Below are positions 42,527-51,127 of a stretch of DNA of 64,000 nt, piece by piece. How positions within the stretch are numbered: the first letter of the stretch is position 1; each line of letters opens with the position of its first letter. The DNA comes from an uncultured Lachnospiraceae bacterium (GTDB taxonomy: Bacteria; Bacillota; Clostridia; Lachnospirales; Lachnospiraceae), in the NCBI GenBank assembly GCA_910586125.1, contig CAJUHP010000001.1, positions 202,192 to 266,191 of the forward strand. Reading direction: 5' to 3'. Under the pieces are notes generated by a model, which made no database searches, was not told the DNA's origin, and worked only from the letters and a program-made list of their open reading frames with translations. The translations under genes were made by a program, and so were the position numbers.

Positions 42527-43303
42527 CTACAAACTATCGTTTTTCTGATACAATTCCAGCGCGATCTCTGCCATCAGGCGCTCAAAGGCGGGCACATCCG
42601 TCTCATTGCCGCAGAATACCAGCACAAAGGGCTGTCTGGTCTCAATCAGCGCCGCGTCATGGGTAATACCGGCATCCTCTCCCGTCTTGTGGGCGATCGG
42701 CGCATGATCCGGGATGGTGTGGATATAAAACGGGATCTTGCCGTTGAGCCGCTGATTTTTCAAAATTCGCAGCATAGAGGCTGAGGCCGCAGGGCTGACC
42801 AAACTCCCCTGCGCCAAGCGCGTCAGAAATTCTCCTGTCTCCGCCGCCGTAATATAGTTCTGAATTCCTCTGGACGACTTCTCCGTGTCATACATCTTGC
42901 GGTTCAGCACCGTCTCTGTAAATCCCAGCGCGCGGATTCCTGCATTGATAGCCTCTTCTCCCAGAATGTCGATCAGATAGTTTGTGGCGCTGTTGTCGCT
43001 CAGAATAATCATCAGCGTATAGAGATCCTCCACCGTCACCTGCAGCCCGTCGTGCATGTAGGTCAGCGCGCCGCAGGAAGGAACGCAGCGCTCTCTGCAA
43101 ATTGTCACCGTCTGCTGCCGGGAAAGCCGCCCCGCCTCCATCTGCCGGAACGCCTCCGCCAGAATAAACAGCTTGATCACGCTGGCCGCCATCATGCGCT
43201 CCTTCTCGCGAAAAGTCAGTTCTTCCCCTGTGGACAGGTTCTTGTAATAAAAACTGATTCGGCCGGGCATGGCCGACAGGCGGGATAAAATATCTTCGTG
43301 CAT
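42527..43303 (-). CDS. class A beta-lactamase-fold serine hydrolase (copy 2)
   Basis: A 258-residue serine hydrolase with SxxK at Ser41-Lys44 (MMAASVIKLFI), SDN at 102-104 (IILSDNSATNYL) and KTG in PIAHKTGEDAG. It is paralogous to the hydrolase at the other end of the cluster. I chose the ATG at 43303, which has AGGGGG 9 bases upstream and gives a cytoplasmic protein. An in-frame ATG at 43405 would add a hydrophobic leader (MPSFFMAVLFGFLCALSLRR) that could anchor or export it, but has no ribosome site. It is the first gene after the cluster promoter. A peptidase function on murein peptides is inferred. Confidence 0.85.
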   Translation of the reverse strand: MHEDILSRLSAMPGRISFYYKNLSTGEELTFREKERMMAASVIKLFILAEAFRQMEAGRLSRQQTVTICRERCVPSCGALTYMHDGLQVTVEDLYTLMIILSDNSATNYLIDILGEEAINAGIRALGFTETVLNRKMYDTEKSSRGIQNYITAAETGEFLTRLAQGSLVSPAASASMLRILKNQRLNGKIPFYIHTIPDHAPIAHKTGEDAGITHDAALIETRQPFVLVFCGNETDVPAFERLMAEIALELYQKNDSL

Positions 43304-43452
43304 ATCAGAAACGCCCCCTGAATTAAAATTTGAACTTCCTCCACAGCGTCTAAGCGAAAGCGCGCAAAGGAATCCGAATAAAACAGCCATAAAAAAAGAC
43401 GGCATGCCAATCAAACAGCTACGCCGTTGTAACCAGTACTTTGTTGTAATTA

Positions 43453-43480
43453 AGTATAGCGGGTTTTTCCGAAAAAGCAA
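43453..43480 (-). promoter_or_regulatory. promoter of the murein-peptide cluster
   Basis: TTGCTT (43475-43480), a 16-base spacer and TATACT (43453-43458) on the minus strand. Transcription would begin near 43446, giving a ~140-base leader before the preferred start at 43303 or ~40 bases before the alternative ATG at 43405. Confidence 0.65.
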
Positions 43481-43519
43481 GCGTTTTCGGAAGTTTTTCG
43501 GGGAGAAAGCCGAAGTAGA

Positions 43520-43553
43520 AAGCGCCTGACGCTGCTGTGAACGTCAGGCGCTT
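43520..43553. terminator. bidirectional hairpin after the surface-protein gene
   Basis: AAGCGCCTGACG (43520-43531) and CGTCAGGCGCTT (43542-43553) form a perfect 12-bp stem with a 10-base loop, about 40 bases past the stop of the large surface-protein gene. The T-tracts on both sides are broken, so termination may be partial. Confidence 0.6.
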
Positions 43554-43592
43554 CCCTCTTATATCCGTAGATTTCCTGCGGTTTTGTCTTGA

Positions 43593-46500
43593 TTACTGAT
43601 CTCCCTTTTCCTGCCTTTTCAGCTCTTCATCTTTTCTGCGCCGGTTTAACAGGAGGATTCCCGCCGCGCTGGCTGCAAGGAGCCCCGCGTAGAGAAGAAC
43701 CTGGCTGTTGTCGCCGGTCGCCGCCGACCCTGCCTCGGACGGGGATGAATTCGGTGTCTGATAGGACGGAGGCGTTCCCGTTTCCGGTTTATTTTCCGGT
43801 TTTTCTTCTGGTTTGTTTTCCGGCTTTTCTTCCGGTTTTACCGCTTCCTTCCAGCCCACGCTGATCGGCGAGAGGCCGCGGACCGTAAACTCGATCCCTT
43901 TTTCCGTCTTTGTCACTTGCGGCGACTCGGTCTCTCCTGCCTTGAACCCATTCATATCTTCCGTGAACAAATGCAGCGCTACAAAATCGTGGCTGTCTTT
44001 CCCGGTTCCCTCCGGATACGGCAGCGTTACCGTCAGACCTTCGGCCGGGAAATTATTCCGGTCTGCTTTTATCCACCCTTGACTGCCGGTCTGAATCATC
44101 AGGGTGACGTCATAGATTGCGATGCCGCTTTCTGTGGCCTGGCCGGAAAGCTTTTGTATTTCCGTCCTCATCCATGTCTCGATTTTCTCCGGCGTACACA
44201 AGGCTTCTATCGCTTTGAGCGCTTCCGGCACGCGGGAAATTCCCGCCTCCACATCCAGACGGAACTGCGTCTGTCCGGACGGATTCAGAGGAATCGAAAG
44301 CACCTCATTGATTTTACCGTTGATCGCGGGAAGCGAGGAGGGAAGAACGTAGTTCTCCGCTTTCTCTCCCGTTAAAACCGCCTCTTTTCCGGCTTCTCTC
44401 CAGGCCAGTACAACCTTTTGGCTTCCTGCCGCCGTATTCTCATAGGCGCCGGCCAGCAGTTCGGCCGGGCACTGGAAGACGGCCTGCGACTGGTCTGTCT
44501 CCAGTATTCCCGAAACCTTCAATTCTCCGTAAAGAGTCGCCGCCGCATCCGTCTTTTTCTTTCCGTCTGCGCTGTCGGCCCGGTCGGCAGCGCCAAGCGC
44601 GCTCACATCCCAACCGAGAGCCTTGGGCGCCACATACAAGACGCAGGACGCGCTGGCCTCCAGATAATCCTCGGTGGCCGCGGCGTGCGCCGTGATGGTT
44701 GTGGTTCCGGCTTTCAGGATGCGGATCTTGCCTGTGCCGTCCACAACGGCCACTTCCGGATCGCTGCTGCTGTAGCTTACCTTGCTGTCCCCCTGCGCGC
44801 CCGCTGCCGCCGCCGTAAAGTCCATATCACCGTATGTCTTGTTCAGCGTGCTTTCTGCAAAGCCAAAATCAACCTGGGGCAGTTTCTCTCCCACGACAAT
44901 GTATACCGTGACGGAATACGCCTGATAGTTCGACGACTCCGTCACCGGAATCGTAATTTCGGCTGTCTTGTCCGTGTTGGCCGCGTCATCTTTCAGCGTG
45001 CAGGTGAGCGTGGTTCCTGACAAGACCGGCGCGCCGGACAGAATTCCGTCCGGATCTGCCGTGAGGATCTCTCCAAACTGCAGCGCCCCGGCCAGTACCT
45101 GCGACAGATCAACCTCTCCTGTCGCACCGTACCGGACGGTCTGAACGACCTTGGTCTCTCCCTTATACACAGCTTTCTGGATGGTAAACAGCACTTCCAG
45201 AGGATTCCATGTATAATTGCTGCCTTTGGCCGGCGTAATGACGGCTTTGGCTGTTCCGGCATTGATATTATCGCTGCAGGTCACGACATAATCAGAGGAA
45301 GGAAGAATATTCTGTCCCTGTTTTACCGTGACAGTGGGAATCTGTTCGCTTCCCGTATAGATATATGTACCGGTGATCTCCGCCGTGGGCGTGATTTCCA
45401 GCGGTTTTACCGTTATCTTTATATCGCCGGAACAGCCCATATCGTCCAGGGACGCATGGACACGGTATGTATACGTTCCCGCATTCAGCCCTGTCTCCAC
45501 CGTATAGCTCTCGCCCACCGCTCCGTCAATCGCTGTCTGCGTCCCGTCGGACGACACTTTATACCATTGATATTCCGGTATTCTGGTCTCGCCGTCCGCC
45601 AAAACCGGCTCCGCTGTCAGTACCGGTCCCGCGGTATATCCATAGACGGCTTCGGAGGAGGACGCCAGTATGGAGACTGACAGAACCTGTCCGGTAGGAA
45701 GGGGGATGGTTTCCTTTCTCGGAGTTCCACCAGGAGTCGCTATAATACTTATCTGGATATTACCGTCACACACCAGAGAGCCATAGATCCGTCCGTCTGT
45801 CCCCGGATAGGTGTAAACCTTCTGTAAAGACGGCGACGCCGGATTAATCCGGTATATGCTGTCCGCATCGTTGACGTAGAAATTCCCATCATAGTAGGAC
45901 AATGTGGCGTATACACTCGGATACCATTTCATTCCATCCATGGTATACCATCTGGCCTCAAAGCTCAAAATCTCCTGCTCCGAACTGCCGCTGCGGCATA
46001 TCAGGCGAATCGTTGCCGAACTGCTGTCCGCCGGATATTCCAAATAATATTCTTTGCCGCCGATCCCGAAAATGGCAGAAACTCCTTTCTGCTGCCAGTA
46101 AGCATTGTCATAGATGGTCGAGGTACATTCCTGCGGGGAAGTCCAGTTGTAATGTCCTCCGTTGGCCTCTTTGCTTATTTTCGCGTCGCTGTTCAGAAAA
46201 TATCTGTGGTTTACAAATCCGGTTCTGTCCTCCAGAGGATCGGCCCAGGTTACATCCACATGATACCATGCGCCGTCCAACTGAACCAGGTTCCACATAT
46301 GATTCATAGCCACACTGTTGACATATCCAAAAGGGATACCTGCCTTCTGCAGCATCGCCCCGTAAGCCAGACTGTAGCCCTGGCAGACCGCAGTACCTTC
46401 CACCAGCGCATTGTATGCATTATATTTCTCTAAACTCTTATCATACTCCATATGCTGCGCCAGATAATCATTGCAGGCCAGCGCAATCATCCGCGGATCT

Positions 46501-47678
46501 GTCATACCTGACGGTACAGCCTCGGCATATGCTTTATTTAAAGCCGCCGTATATTTATCGACATCTTTCTGTGTATAGGCAGAGCTGTAACCTGCTACGA
46601 CCAAAGTAACTTTTCCGTTAGATGACCAGTATGTGTAGGTTCCATCTACATAGAACAGCTTTGGATTTTCATTGATTACGCCCGAATACGCTATCCTCAA
46701 CTCTTCTACGGTAAGACCGCAGGCGCTGATATCCACTTCTTCTGTCGACCAGTTGCTCAGAGCCTCCAGCAAAAGCGCCTTGGCTCTCTCCAAATCGCCG
46801 GCACGGGCCTCGGCGTCTCCCTCCAGAGCAAACACCGCAGACGAATCCATGCCAAGACCGCCCTCCTGATAAACCAGAGCGCTGACATCTCCCCGCATTT
46901 CTTCCAGAATCTCTTCGGTCTCCTCCGGGAGCGAGGTTTCCGGTGCGCTCGTCTCCTGATGGGCTGTCGTTTCCACGGCCGCCGTCGTCTCCGGCTCGGT
47001 CGGAGCCGTCTCTGCCGGCGTTTGTGCAGGTGCGGCTTCTGTCGTTTCCGGCTCTTCCAAAACCTCCGTGTCCGCCGGAAGCGTTGTTTCCTGCGGCGTC
47101 TCCAAATCGGACGGCGGCGCTATGGTATCTGGCATTTCAGATACATCCGGCCCTGTCGTCTCGGACGGCGTCTCGACAGCGGAGGACGTCGTTACGGTAC
47201 CGGCCGCTTCCGTTTCAGTCGTTTCCTCCTGTTTTTCGGATGCGGCAGATTCGGTTGATTCCGACGGCTGTTCCGGTTCTTCTTTTGTTGTCTCAGCCGG
47301 CAAAGTCTCCGCTCCCGGCTCCGCCGTATCCTCCGGCGCTGTTTTGTCCGACGCCGGCGCTTGTGTTGTTTTCTCAGAAGCTGTCGTCTCTTTCTGCTCC
47401 TGCGCTGTCTCCGGTTCGGCGGTATTCTCCGGCGCAGACGATTGTGGTGTCTCCGCACCGTCCGCCTCTCCCAGCGCCGCCGGATCGGTTCCATCTTCCG
47501 CTGGAGCCGCTGTTTCCTCCGATTCCTTCGGCATCAGCATTTCGGATGTCTCACCGGCCGTTTCCTGCCCTCCCAGCCCGGCGTCCTCCTGTGCCTGTAC
47601 CGGCATGGCCATCACAGTACAGACCATACACAGAACCAGCAGCAGCGCCAGCCAATGCTTTCCCTTGTTCTTCCTCAT
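43593..47678 (-). CDS. large surface protein with transglutaminase-like domain and sorting-like C-terminus
   Basis: Exported cell-surface protein of 1361 residues. Parts in order: signal peptide (1-~29, ending MPVQA); a ~230-residue Thr/Glu/Pro/Ala-rich spacer; a transglutaminase-like domain with Cys432 (VCQGYSLAYG), His460 (NHMWNLV) and Asp475 (YHVDVTWADP); an Ig/MBG-like beta-repeat region including a Big_2-like module near residue 1000; a C-terminal domain; a Pro/Glu/Lys spacer built on EEKPENKPE; then SAATGDNSQ, a membrane helix and RRRK. The end resembles a sortase signal but lacks the L-P residues. The ATG at 47678 follows AGAGGAG. Transglutaminase-like surface proteins may act as peptidases or crosslinkers; the role here is unknown. 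Confidence 0.88.
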   Translation of the reverse strand: MRKNKGKHWLALLLVLCMVCTVMAMPVQAQEDAGLGGQETAGETSEMLMPKESEETAAPAEDGTDPAALGEADGAETPQSSAPENTAEPETAQEQKETTASEKTTQAPASDKTAPEDTAEPGAETLPAETTKEEPEQPSESTESAASEKQEETTETEAAGTVTTSSAVETPSETTGPDVSEMPDTIAPPSDLETPQETTLPADTEVLEEPETTEAAPAQTPAETAPTEPETTAAVETTAHQETSAPETSLPEETEEILEEMRGDVSALVYQEGGLGMDSSAVFALEGDAEARAGDLERAKALLLEALSNWSTEEVDISACGLTVEELRIAYSGVINENPKLFYVDGTYTYWSSNGKVTLVVAGYSSAYTQKDVDKYTAALNKAYAEAVPSGMTDPRMIALACNDYLAQHMEYDKSLEKYNAYNALVEGTAVCQGYSLAYGAMLQKAGIPFGYVNSVAMNHMWNLVQLDGAWYHVDVTWADPLEDRTGFVNHRYFLNSDAKISKEANGGHYNWTSPQECTSTIYDNAYWQQKGVSAIFGIGGKEYYLEYPADSSSATIRLICRSGSSEQEILSFEARWYTMDGMKWYPSVYATLSYYDGNFYVNDADSIYRINPASPSLQKVYTYPGTDGRIYGSLVCDGNIQISIIATPGGTPRKETIPLPTGQVLSVSILASSSEAVYGYTAGPVLTAEPVLADGETRIPEYQWYKVSSDGTQTAIDGAVGESYTVETGLNAGTYTYRVHASLDDMGCSGDIKITVKPLEITPTAEITGTYIYTGSEQIPTVTVKQGQNILPSSDYVVTCSDNINAGTAKAVITPAKGSNYTWNPLEVLFTIQKAVYKGETKVVQTVRYGATGEVDLSQVLAGALQFGEILTADPDGILSGAPVLSGTTLTCTLKDDAANTDKTAEITIPVTESSNYQAYSVTVYIVVGEKLPQVDFGFAESTLNKTYGDMDFTAAAAGAQGDSKVSYSSSDPEVAVVDGTGKIRILKAGTTTITAHAAATEDYLEASASCVLYVAPKALGWDVSALGAADRADSADGKKKTDAAATLYGELKVSGILETDQSQAVFQCPAELLAGAYENTAAGSQKVVLAWREAGKEAVLTGEKAENYVLPSSLPAINGKINEVLSIPLNPSGQTQFRLDVEAGISRVPEALKAIEALCTPEKIETWMRTEIQKLSGQATESGIAIYDVTLMIQTGSQGWIKADRNNFPAEGLTVTLPYPEGTGKDSHDFVALHLFTEDMNGFKAGETESPQVTKTEKGIEFTVRGLSPISVGWKEAVKPEEKPENKPEEKPENKPETGTPPSYQTPNSSPSEAGSAATGDNSQVLLYAGLLAASAAGILLLNRRRKDEELKRQEKGDQ

Positions 47679-47912
47679 GGAATGCTCCTCTCTGAAAAAT
47701 AATATCGCTCCGGCCGGCCTTCTCAAAATCCATCACACAACAAACAAAATCCAAGATATCTTTTCCTGCGTTGGGCAACACGTTACCGACACCGTTTCTT
47801 ATAAAACCTGCACGCTGCCGTTATAATAAACAATATGGCCGAAAACCGAATACACTCTTAACATATCATACCAGAGAGGATTTGAATATACCCAAAATTG
47901 TAATTTAGAAAA

Positions 47913-48011
47913 AAGGACGCTGCAAAATGCTGTGTCCCTACAATATATGCCTGCAATCTCCCCGACCGCTGTCCCATATATTGTGGCAACAGACTATTTT
48001 GCAACGTCCTT
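47913..48011 (-). repeat. hairpin repeat element B
   Basis: A 99-bp element with outer arms AAGGACG-C-TGCAAAAT (47913-47928) and ATTTTGCA-A-CGTCCTT (47996-48011), and an inner stem ACAATATATG/CATATATTGT. On the minus strand it ends in TTTTTT, 33 bases after the stop of the small membrane-protein gene, so it probably terminates that transcript. It shares about 24 of 33 bases with element A over the 3' arm. The rest of 47679-47912 is intergenic leader of the surface-protein gene, without a convincing promoter call. Confidence 0.7.
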
Positions 48012-48043
48012 ATCCTATCCGTTTCCGGAATGCCTGCCGTACG

Positions 48044-48430
48044 TCAGGCGAAGATACGGTTCACAATGCTGTGAATCCCCGGAATACGGGCTTCCTCACC
48101 GCGGCTGACCCGCAGGACTCCCACAACCGCGATCAGCAGCACGATCAGGCCGATCACGCTAGTGCAGATTCCCAGAATCGCGTCAATTCCCGTTCCAAGA
48201 AACGGAATCCATGTCACCACGTCAAAAATCCGGAAAACAACGGAGACCAGAGAATTCACCAGCCCCAAAAAGAACGCTTCCATGACCTGCCGGGACGTCC
48301 ATTCATCCTTTTCCGCGGCGATGGCAAAAATGGTGATCAGAGCGCTCAAGAGCGTCTGGCCAAAAATAGCCATCACAAAAACGATGGCAGGATAAAACCA
48401 CAGGTTAAAACCATAATTTCCTTTTCTCAT
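48044..48430 (-). CDS. hypothetical membrane protein
   Basis: A 128-residue integral membrane protein of unknown function with three or four hydrophobic segments (about 12-38, 52-66, 72-108). The N-terminus is MRKGNYGFNLWFYP and the tail after the last helix is short and basic. It has the general look of DUF4870/Tic20-like small membrane proteins, but I cannot assign it firmly. It is divergent from the GH25 gene and is followed by hairpin repeat B. The start has only a moderate ribosome site (GAGAGGTGTAGGAA). Confidence 0.65.
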   Translation of the reverse strand: MRKGNYGFNLWFYPAIVFVMAIFGQTLLSALITIFAIAAEKDEWTSRQVMEAFFLGLVNSLVSVVFRIFDVVTWIPFLGTGIDAILGICTSVIGLIVLLIAVVGVLRVSRGEEARIPGIHSIVNRIFA

Positions 48431-48672
48431 TTCCTACACCTCTCATTCCTTCTTTGTATTACCTGGCGCCGTGCCGCATCCGCATGGCACGGATACCGGC
48501 TCCCCTTCAACCAGGTTATCCTTATAGTAAATCTTTCTGGCTGAAAATGCAATAGAAAAAGCAAAACCTTTCGGAAATCTTAATTCTTCCCCGGAAAAGC
48601 TTCCATAAATATCATTAGACTTTACAGACTTTAGATGCTATACTGATAACAAGATGCAGGAGGTTTTTATTT

Positions 48673-50469
48673 ATGTTTGAAGAAAAAAAGAAAAGAAAAC
48701 ATCAGATTCTTTTCTCCGCGATCATTCTGATACTAATTTTTTTGCTTCTAGGAATCTGGTACGCCGCCTCAAAAAGCAGACCGGACGAAACCATCGCCGG
48801 CGAGCGCCAGCCCGGTGAAACGATTGTAGCCGGCCGCCGTGAAACCGAGCCGGAGTCCGAACCGCAAAAAGAATCCCTTTTACAGCAGGCTGACAAGGCA
48901 GAAGACGGCGATCCCTTATCCCAGAACACAGCCCTGCCCGACGAGGGAGTCGGGGCGGCGGCCGATTTCCAAATCCCGTCCGCCCTTCCCATTCCTTCCG
49001 GCTCTTCCGACTCGTCAGACTCTTCCAAAGACCCCAAAAACCCGAACGACCGCGATCTCACACGGGGCATCGACGTCTCCAAATGGCAGGGACAGATCAA
49101 CTGGGAAGAGACGGCGGCCTCCGGCGTGGAATTTGCCATCATCCGCGTCGGCTACCGCACGGAGGACACGGGAGAAATCCGTCCCGACCCATACGCCGCC
49201 TATAACCTGCAAAACGCGGCAAAAGCCGGGATTTATCTGGGAGCCTATTTCTTCTCCACCGCCGCAACAGAGGAGGAAGCCATCGAGGAGGCCTCCTGGA
49301 CAGCCGACTTTCTGGCCGGTTATCCGATCACTTATCCGGTCGCCTATAACTGCGAGGGCTTTCTATCGGAAGACAGCCGCATGTACACAGTCTCTGCCCC
49401 GCAGCGCACGGACATTGCGCTGGCTTTTTTAAGAACCATCGAAGAAGCCGGTTATGAAGCTGTTTTTCATGCTTCCCGTCATGACCTGACCGATGGCATT
49501 TCCTGGGAAACGGAGCGAATCGAAGAGCAGTATCCCATATGGGTGGCACAGTATCCTGCCGTCCCCTATCCAGATACCCCCGCCTCCTCCTATCCCGGCG
49601 CACATACGATCTGGCAGTATACCAGCCAGGGAACCGTTCCCGGCATTTCGTCCTATGTGGATTTAAATGTCGCCTATTTTCGATATGAACAGACGGCTTC
49701 GCCAAAAAAACCCGGCGCGGCCCCCGATGCCGGGGACGTTCCCATTGACAGCACCTTTCAGGAGACTGACGAGATGGTCACGCCCAAAGATATAACCAAC
49801 CTGCGCACCGAACCAAGCACCCTCACCAAAGACAGCATCGCCACTTCCATCCAAAACGGCGACTGGGTCCGGCGCACCGGCATTTCCACCAGAGGATGGT
49901 CGCGGATCGAATATGAGGGACAGATCCTTTACGCCATCTCCAGTCTCCTGATGACCGAATCGGAAGCCGACCGCGGCGCTCAGAATTCTGTTCCGGAGTC
50001 CTCCGGCCTCTATCAAACGGCAGACGACCGCGTTACGGCTAAGACCGAGACCAATCTGCGGAACGCCCCCAGCACCGCAGGGACCGAAATCGTCGCCTCC
50101 ATCCAAAACGGCCAGTGGGTCAGCCGCACCGGTATCGGCTCCAACGGCTGGTCTCGCCTGGATTACGAGGGGCAGACGGTGTACGCCCTGACCAGTTTTT
50201 TGACCACGGACGAACATTTTGATCCGGACGATGTGGACAGCCGCAATATTATCTGGACCCCCTCCGACGATTCGGTTACAGCCAAAGAAAAGACGAACCT
50301 GCGGGATAAACCGACCACCGAGGACGGCTCCCAGGTCATCGCCACAATCTACCGCGGGGATGTGGCCGTGCGGACCGGAATCGGTTCCAATGGCTGGTCA
50401 CGGGTAATCTATGAAGGACAGACCCTCTATGCCATAACCAGCCTTCTCACCGAAGCGGACGACGAATGA
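48673..50469 (+). CDS. GH25 muramidase with three SH3 repeats
   Basis: Membrane-anchored peptidoglycan hydrolase of 598 residues. A positively charged N-terminus and one helix (about 11-30) are followed by a Ser/Glu/Pro-rich linker, a GH25 lysozyme domain (about 130-340, starting RGIDVSKWQGQINW) and three bacterial SH3 repeats. Each repeat has the pattern NLR-x-x-P-T ... GxGSNGWSR-x-x-YEGQ-x-YA (about 375-435, 455-515, 535-595). The catalytic segment reads YPVAYNCEGF: the Glu (228) is kept while the usual first Asp of the D-x-E pair is Asn. GGAGG precedes the ATG. It probably cuts the glycan backbone for wall remodelling, with SH3 repeats binding the wall. Confidence 0.9.
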   Translation: MFEEKKKRKHQILFSAIILILIFLLLGIWYAASKSRPDETIAGERQPGETIVAGRRETEPESEPQKESLLQQADKAEDGDPLSQNTALPDEGVGAAADFQIPSALPIPSGSSDSSDSSKDPKNPNDRDLTRGIDVSKWQGQINWEETAASGVEFAIIRVGYRTEDTGEIRPDPYAAYNLQNAAKAGIYLGAYFFSTAATEEEAIEEASWTADFLAGYPITYPVAYNCEGFLSEDSRMYTVSAPQRTDIALAFLRTIEEAGYEAVFHASRHDLTDGISWETERIEEQYPIWVAQYPAVPYPDTPASSYPGAHTIWQYTSQGTVPGISSYVDLNVAYFRYEQTASPKKPGAAPDAGDVPIDSTFQETDEMVTPKDITNLRTEPSTLTKDSIATSIQNGDWVRRTGISTRGWSRIEYEGQILYAISSLLMTESEADRGAQNSVPESSGLYQTADDRVTAKTETNLRNAPSTAGTEIVASIQNGQWVSRTGIGSNGWSRLDYEGQTVYALTSFLTTDEHFDPDDVDSRNIIWTPSDDSVTAKEKTNLRDKPTTEDGSQVIATIYRGDVAVRTGIGSNGWSRVIYEGQTLYAITSLLTEADDE

Positions 50470-50506
50470 TTTCATGCGGGACGCTGTTTGGCGGGGCAGC
50501 CGTCCC

Positions 50507-51067
50507 CTACTCGTCCAGCTTCTCCGGTTCCGGATACTCCGTTCCAAAGCATTCCACGGTCACGCTCTCCATAATCTGCGGCGCCATCGGTCTGTCCCGG
50601 AAATCCGTCCGCACACCGGCGATCTGGTCTACCATCTCCATTCCTTCTGTAACCTTTCCAAACGCTGCATATGCGCCGTCCAGACCCGGACTGCTCTTAT
50701 GCATGATAAAAAACTGAGAACCGGCGGAATCCGGCACCATGGTGCGGGCCATCGACAAAACGCCCGGCTCATGCTTCAGTTCGTTTTCAAAACCGTTTTG
50801 GCTGAATTCTCCGCGGATGCTGTAACCAGGTCCGCCTGTACCATCGCCGCGGGGGCAGCCTCCCTGGATCATGAATCCGCTTATCACGCGATGAAAACAC
50901 AGCCCATTGTAATACCCCTTTTTGATCAGGCTGATAAAATTATTTACCGTGTTGGGCGCCACCGACGGATACAGCTCTGCCCGGATCACGCCGCCCTCCT
51001 TCATCGCAATGGTGACAACGGGATTTTTCTGCTGCACTTCTTTCTTCTCGGCTTCTTTTTGTTCCAT
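50507..51067 (-). CDS. cyclophilin-type peptidyl-prolyl cis-trans isomerase
   Basis: Small cyclophilin of 186 residues that speeds prolyl bond isomerisation during folding. Core motifs are NFISLIKKGYYNGLCFHRVI (including the catalytic-site Arg), FMIQGGCPRGDGTGGPGY and SQFFIMHKSSPGLDGAYAAFG. No signal peptide is visible; a short charged Lys/Glu-rich leader precedes the domain, so it is cytoplasmic. It is convergent with the GH25 gene; no operon partner is evident. Confidence 0.93.
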   Translation of the reverse strand: MEQKEAEKKEVQQKNPVVTIAMKEGGVIRAELYPSVAPNTVNNFISLIKKGYYNGLCFHRVISGFMIQGGCPRGDGTGGPGYSIRGEFSQNGFENELKHEPGVLSMARTMVPDSAGSQFFIMHKSSPGLDGAYAAFGKVTEGMEMVDQIAGVRTDFRDRPMAPQIMESVTVECFGTEYPEPEKLDE

Positions 51068-51127
51068 TTTCCTCTTCTCTCTTTCTTATAGATTATTTTT
51101 TTGATTTCTATCCTGCGGCTTCTGCCG

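Noticed and set aside
32095..43303. The two SxxK hydrolases as antibiotic-resistance beta-lactamases
   Set aside because: They lack secretion signals and sit in a peptide-recycling cluster; fold motifs alone do not show beta-lactam hydrolysis.
46943..47826. Long plus-strand Ser/Pro/Val-rich frames opposite the surface-protein spacer
   Set aside because: They mirror the low-complexity Thr/Glu/Pro spacer of the minus-strand gene and have no start signals.
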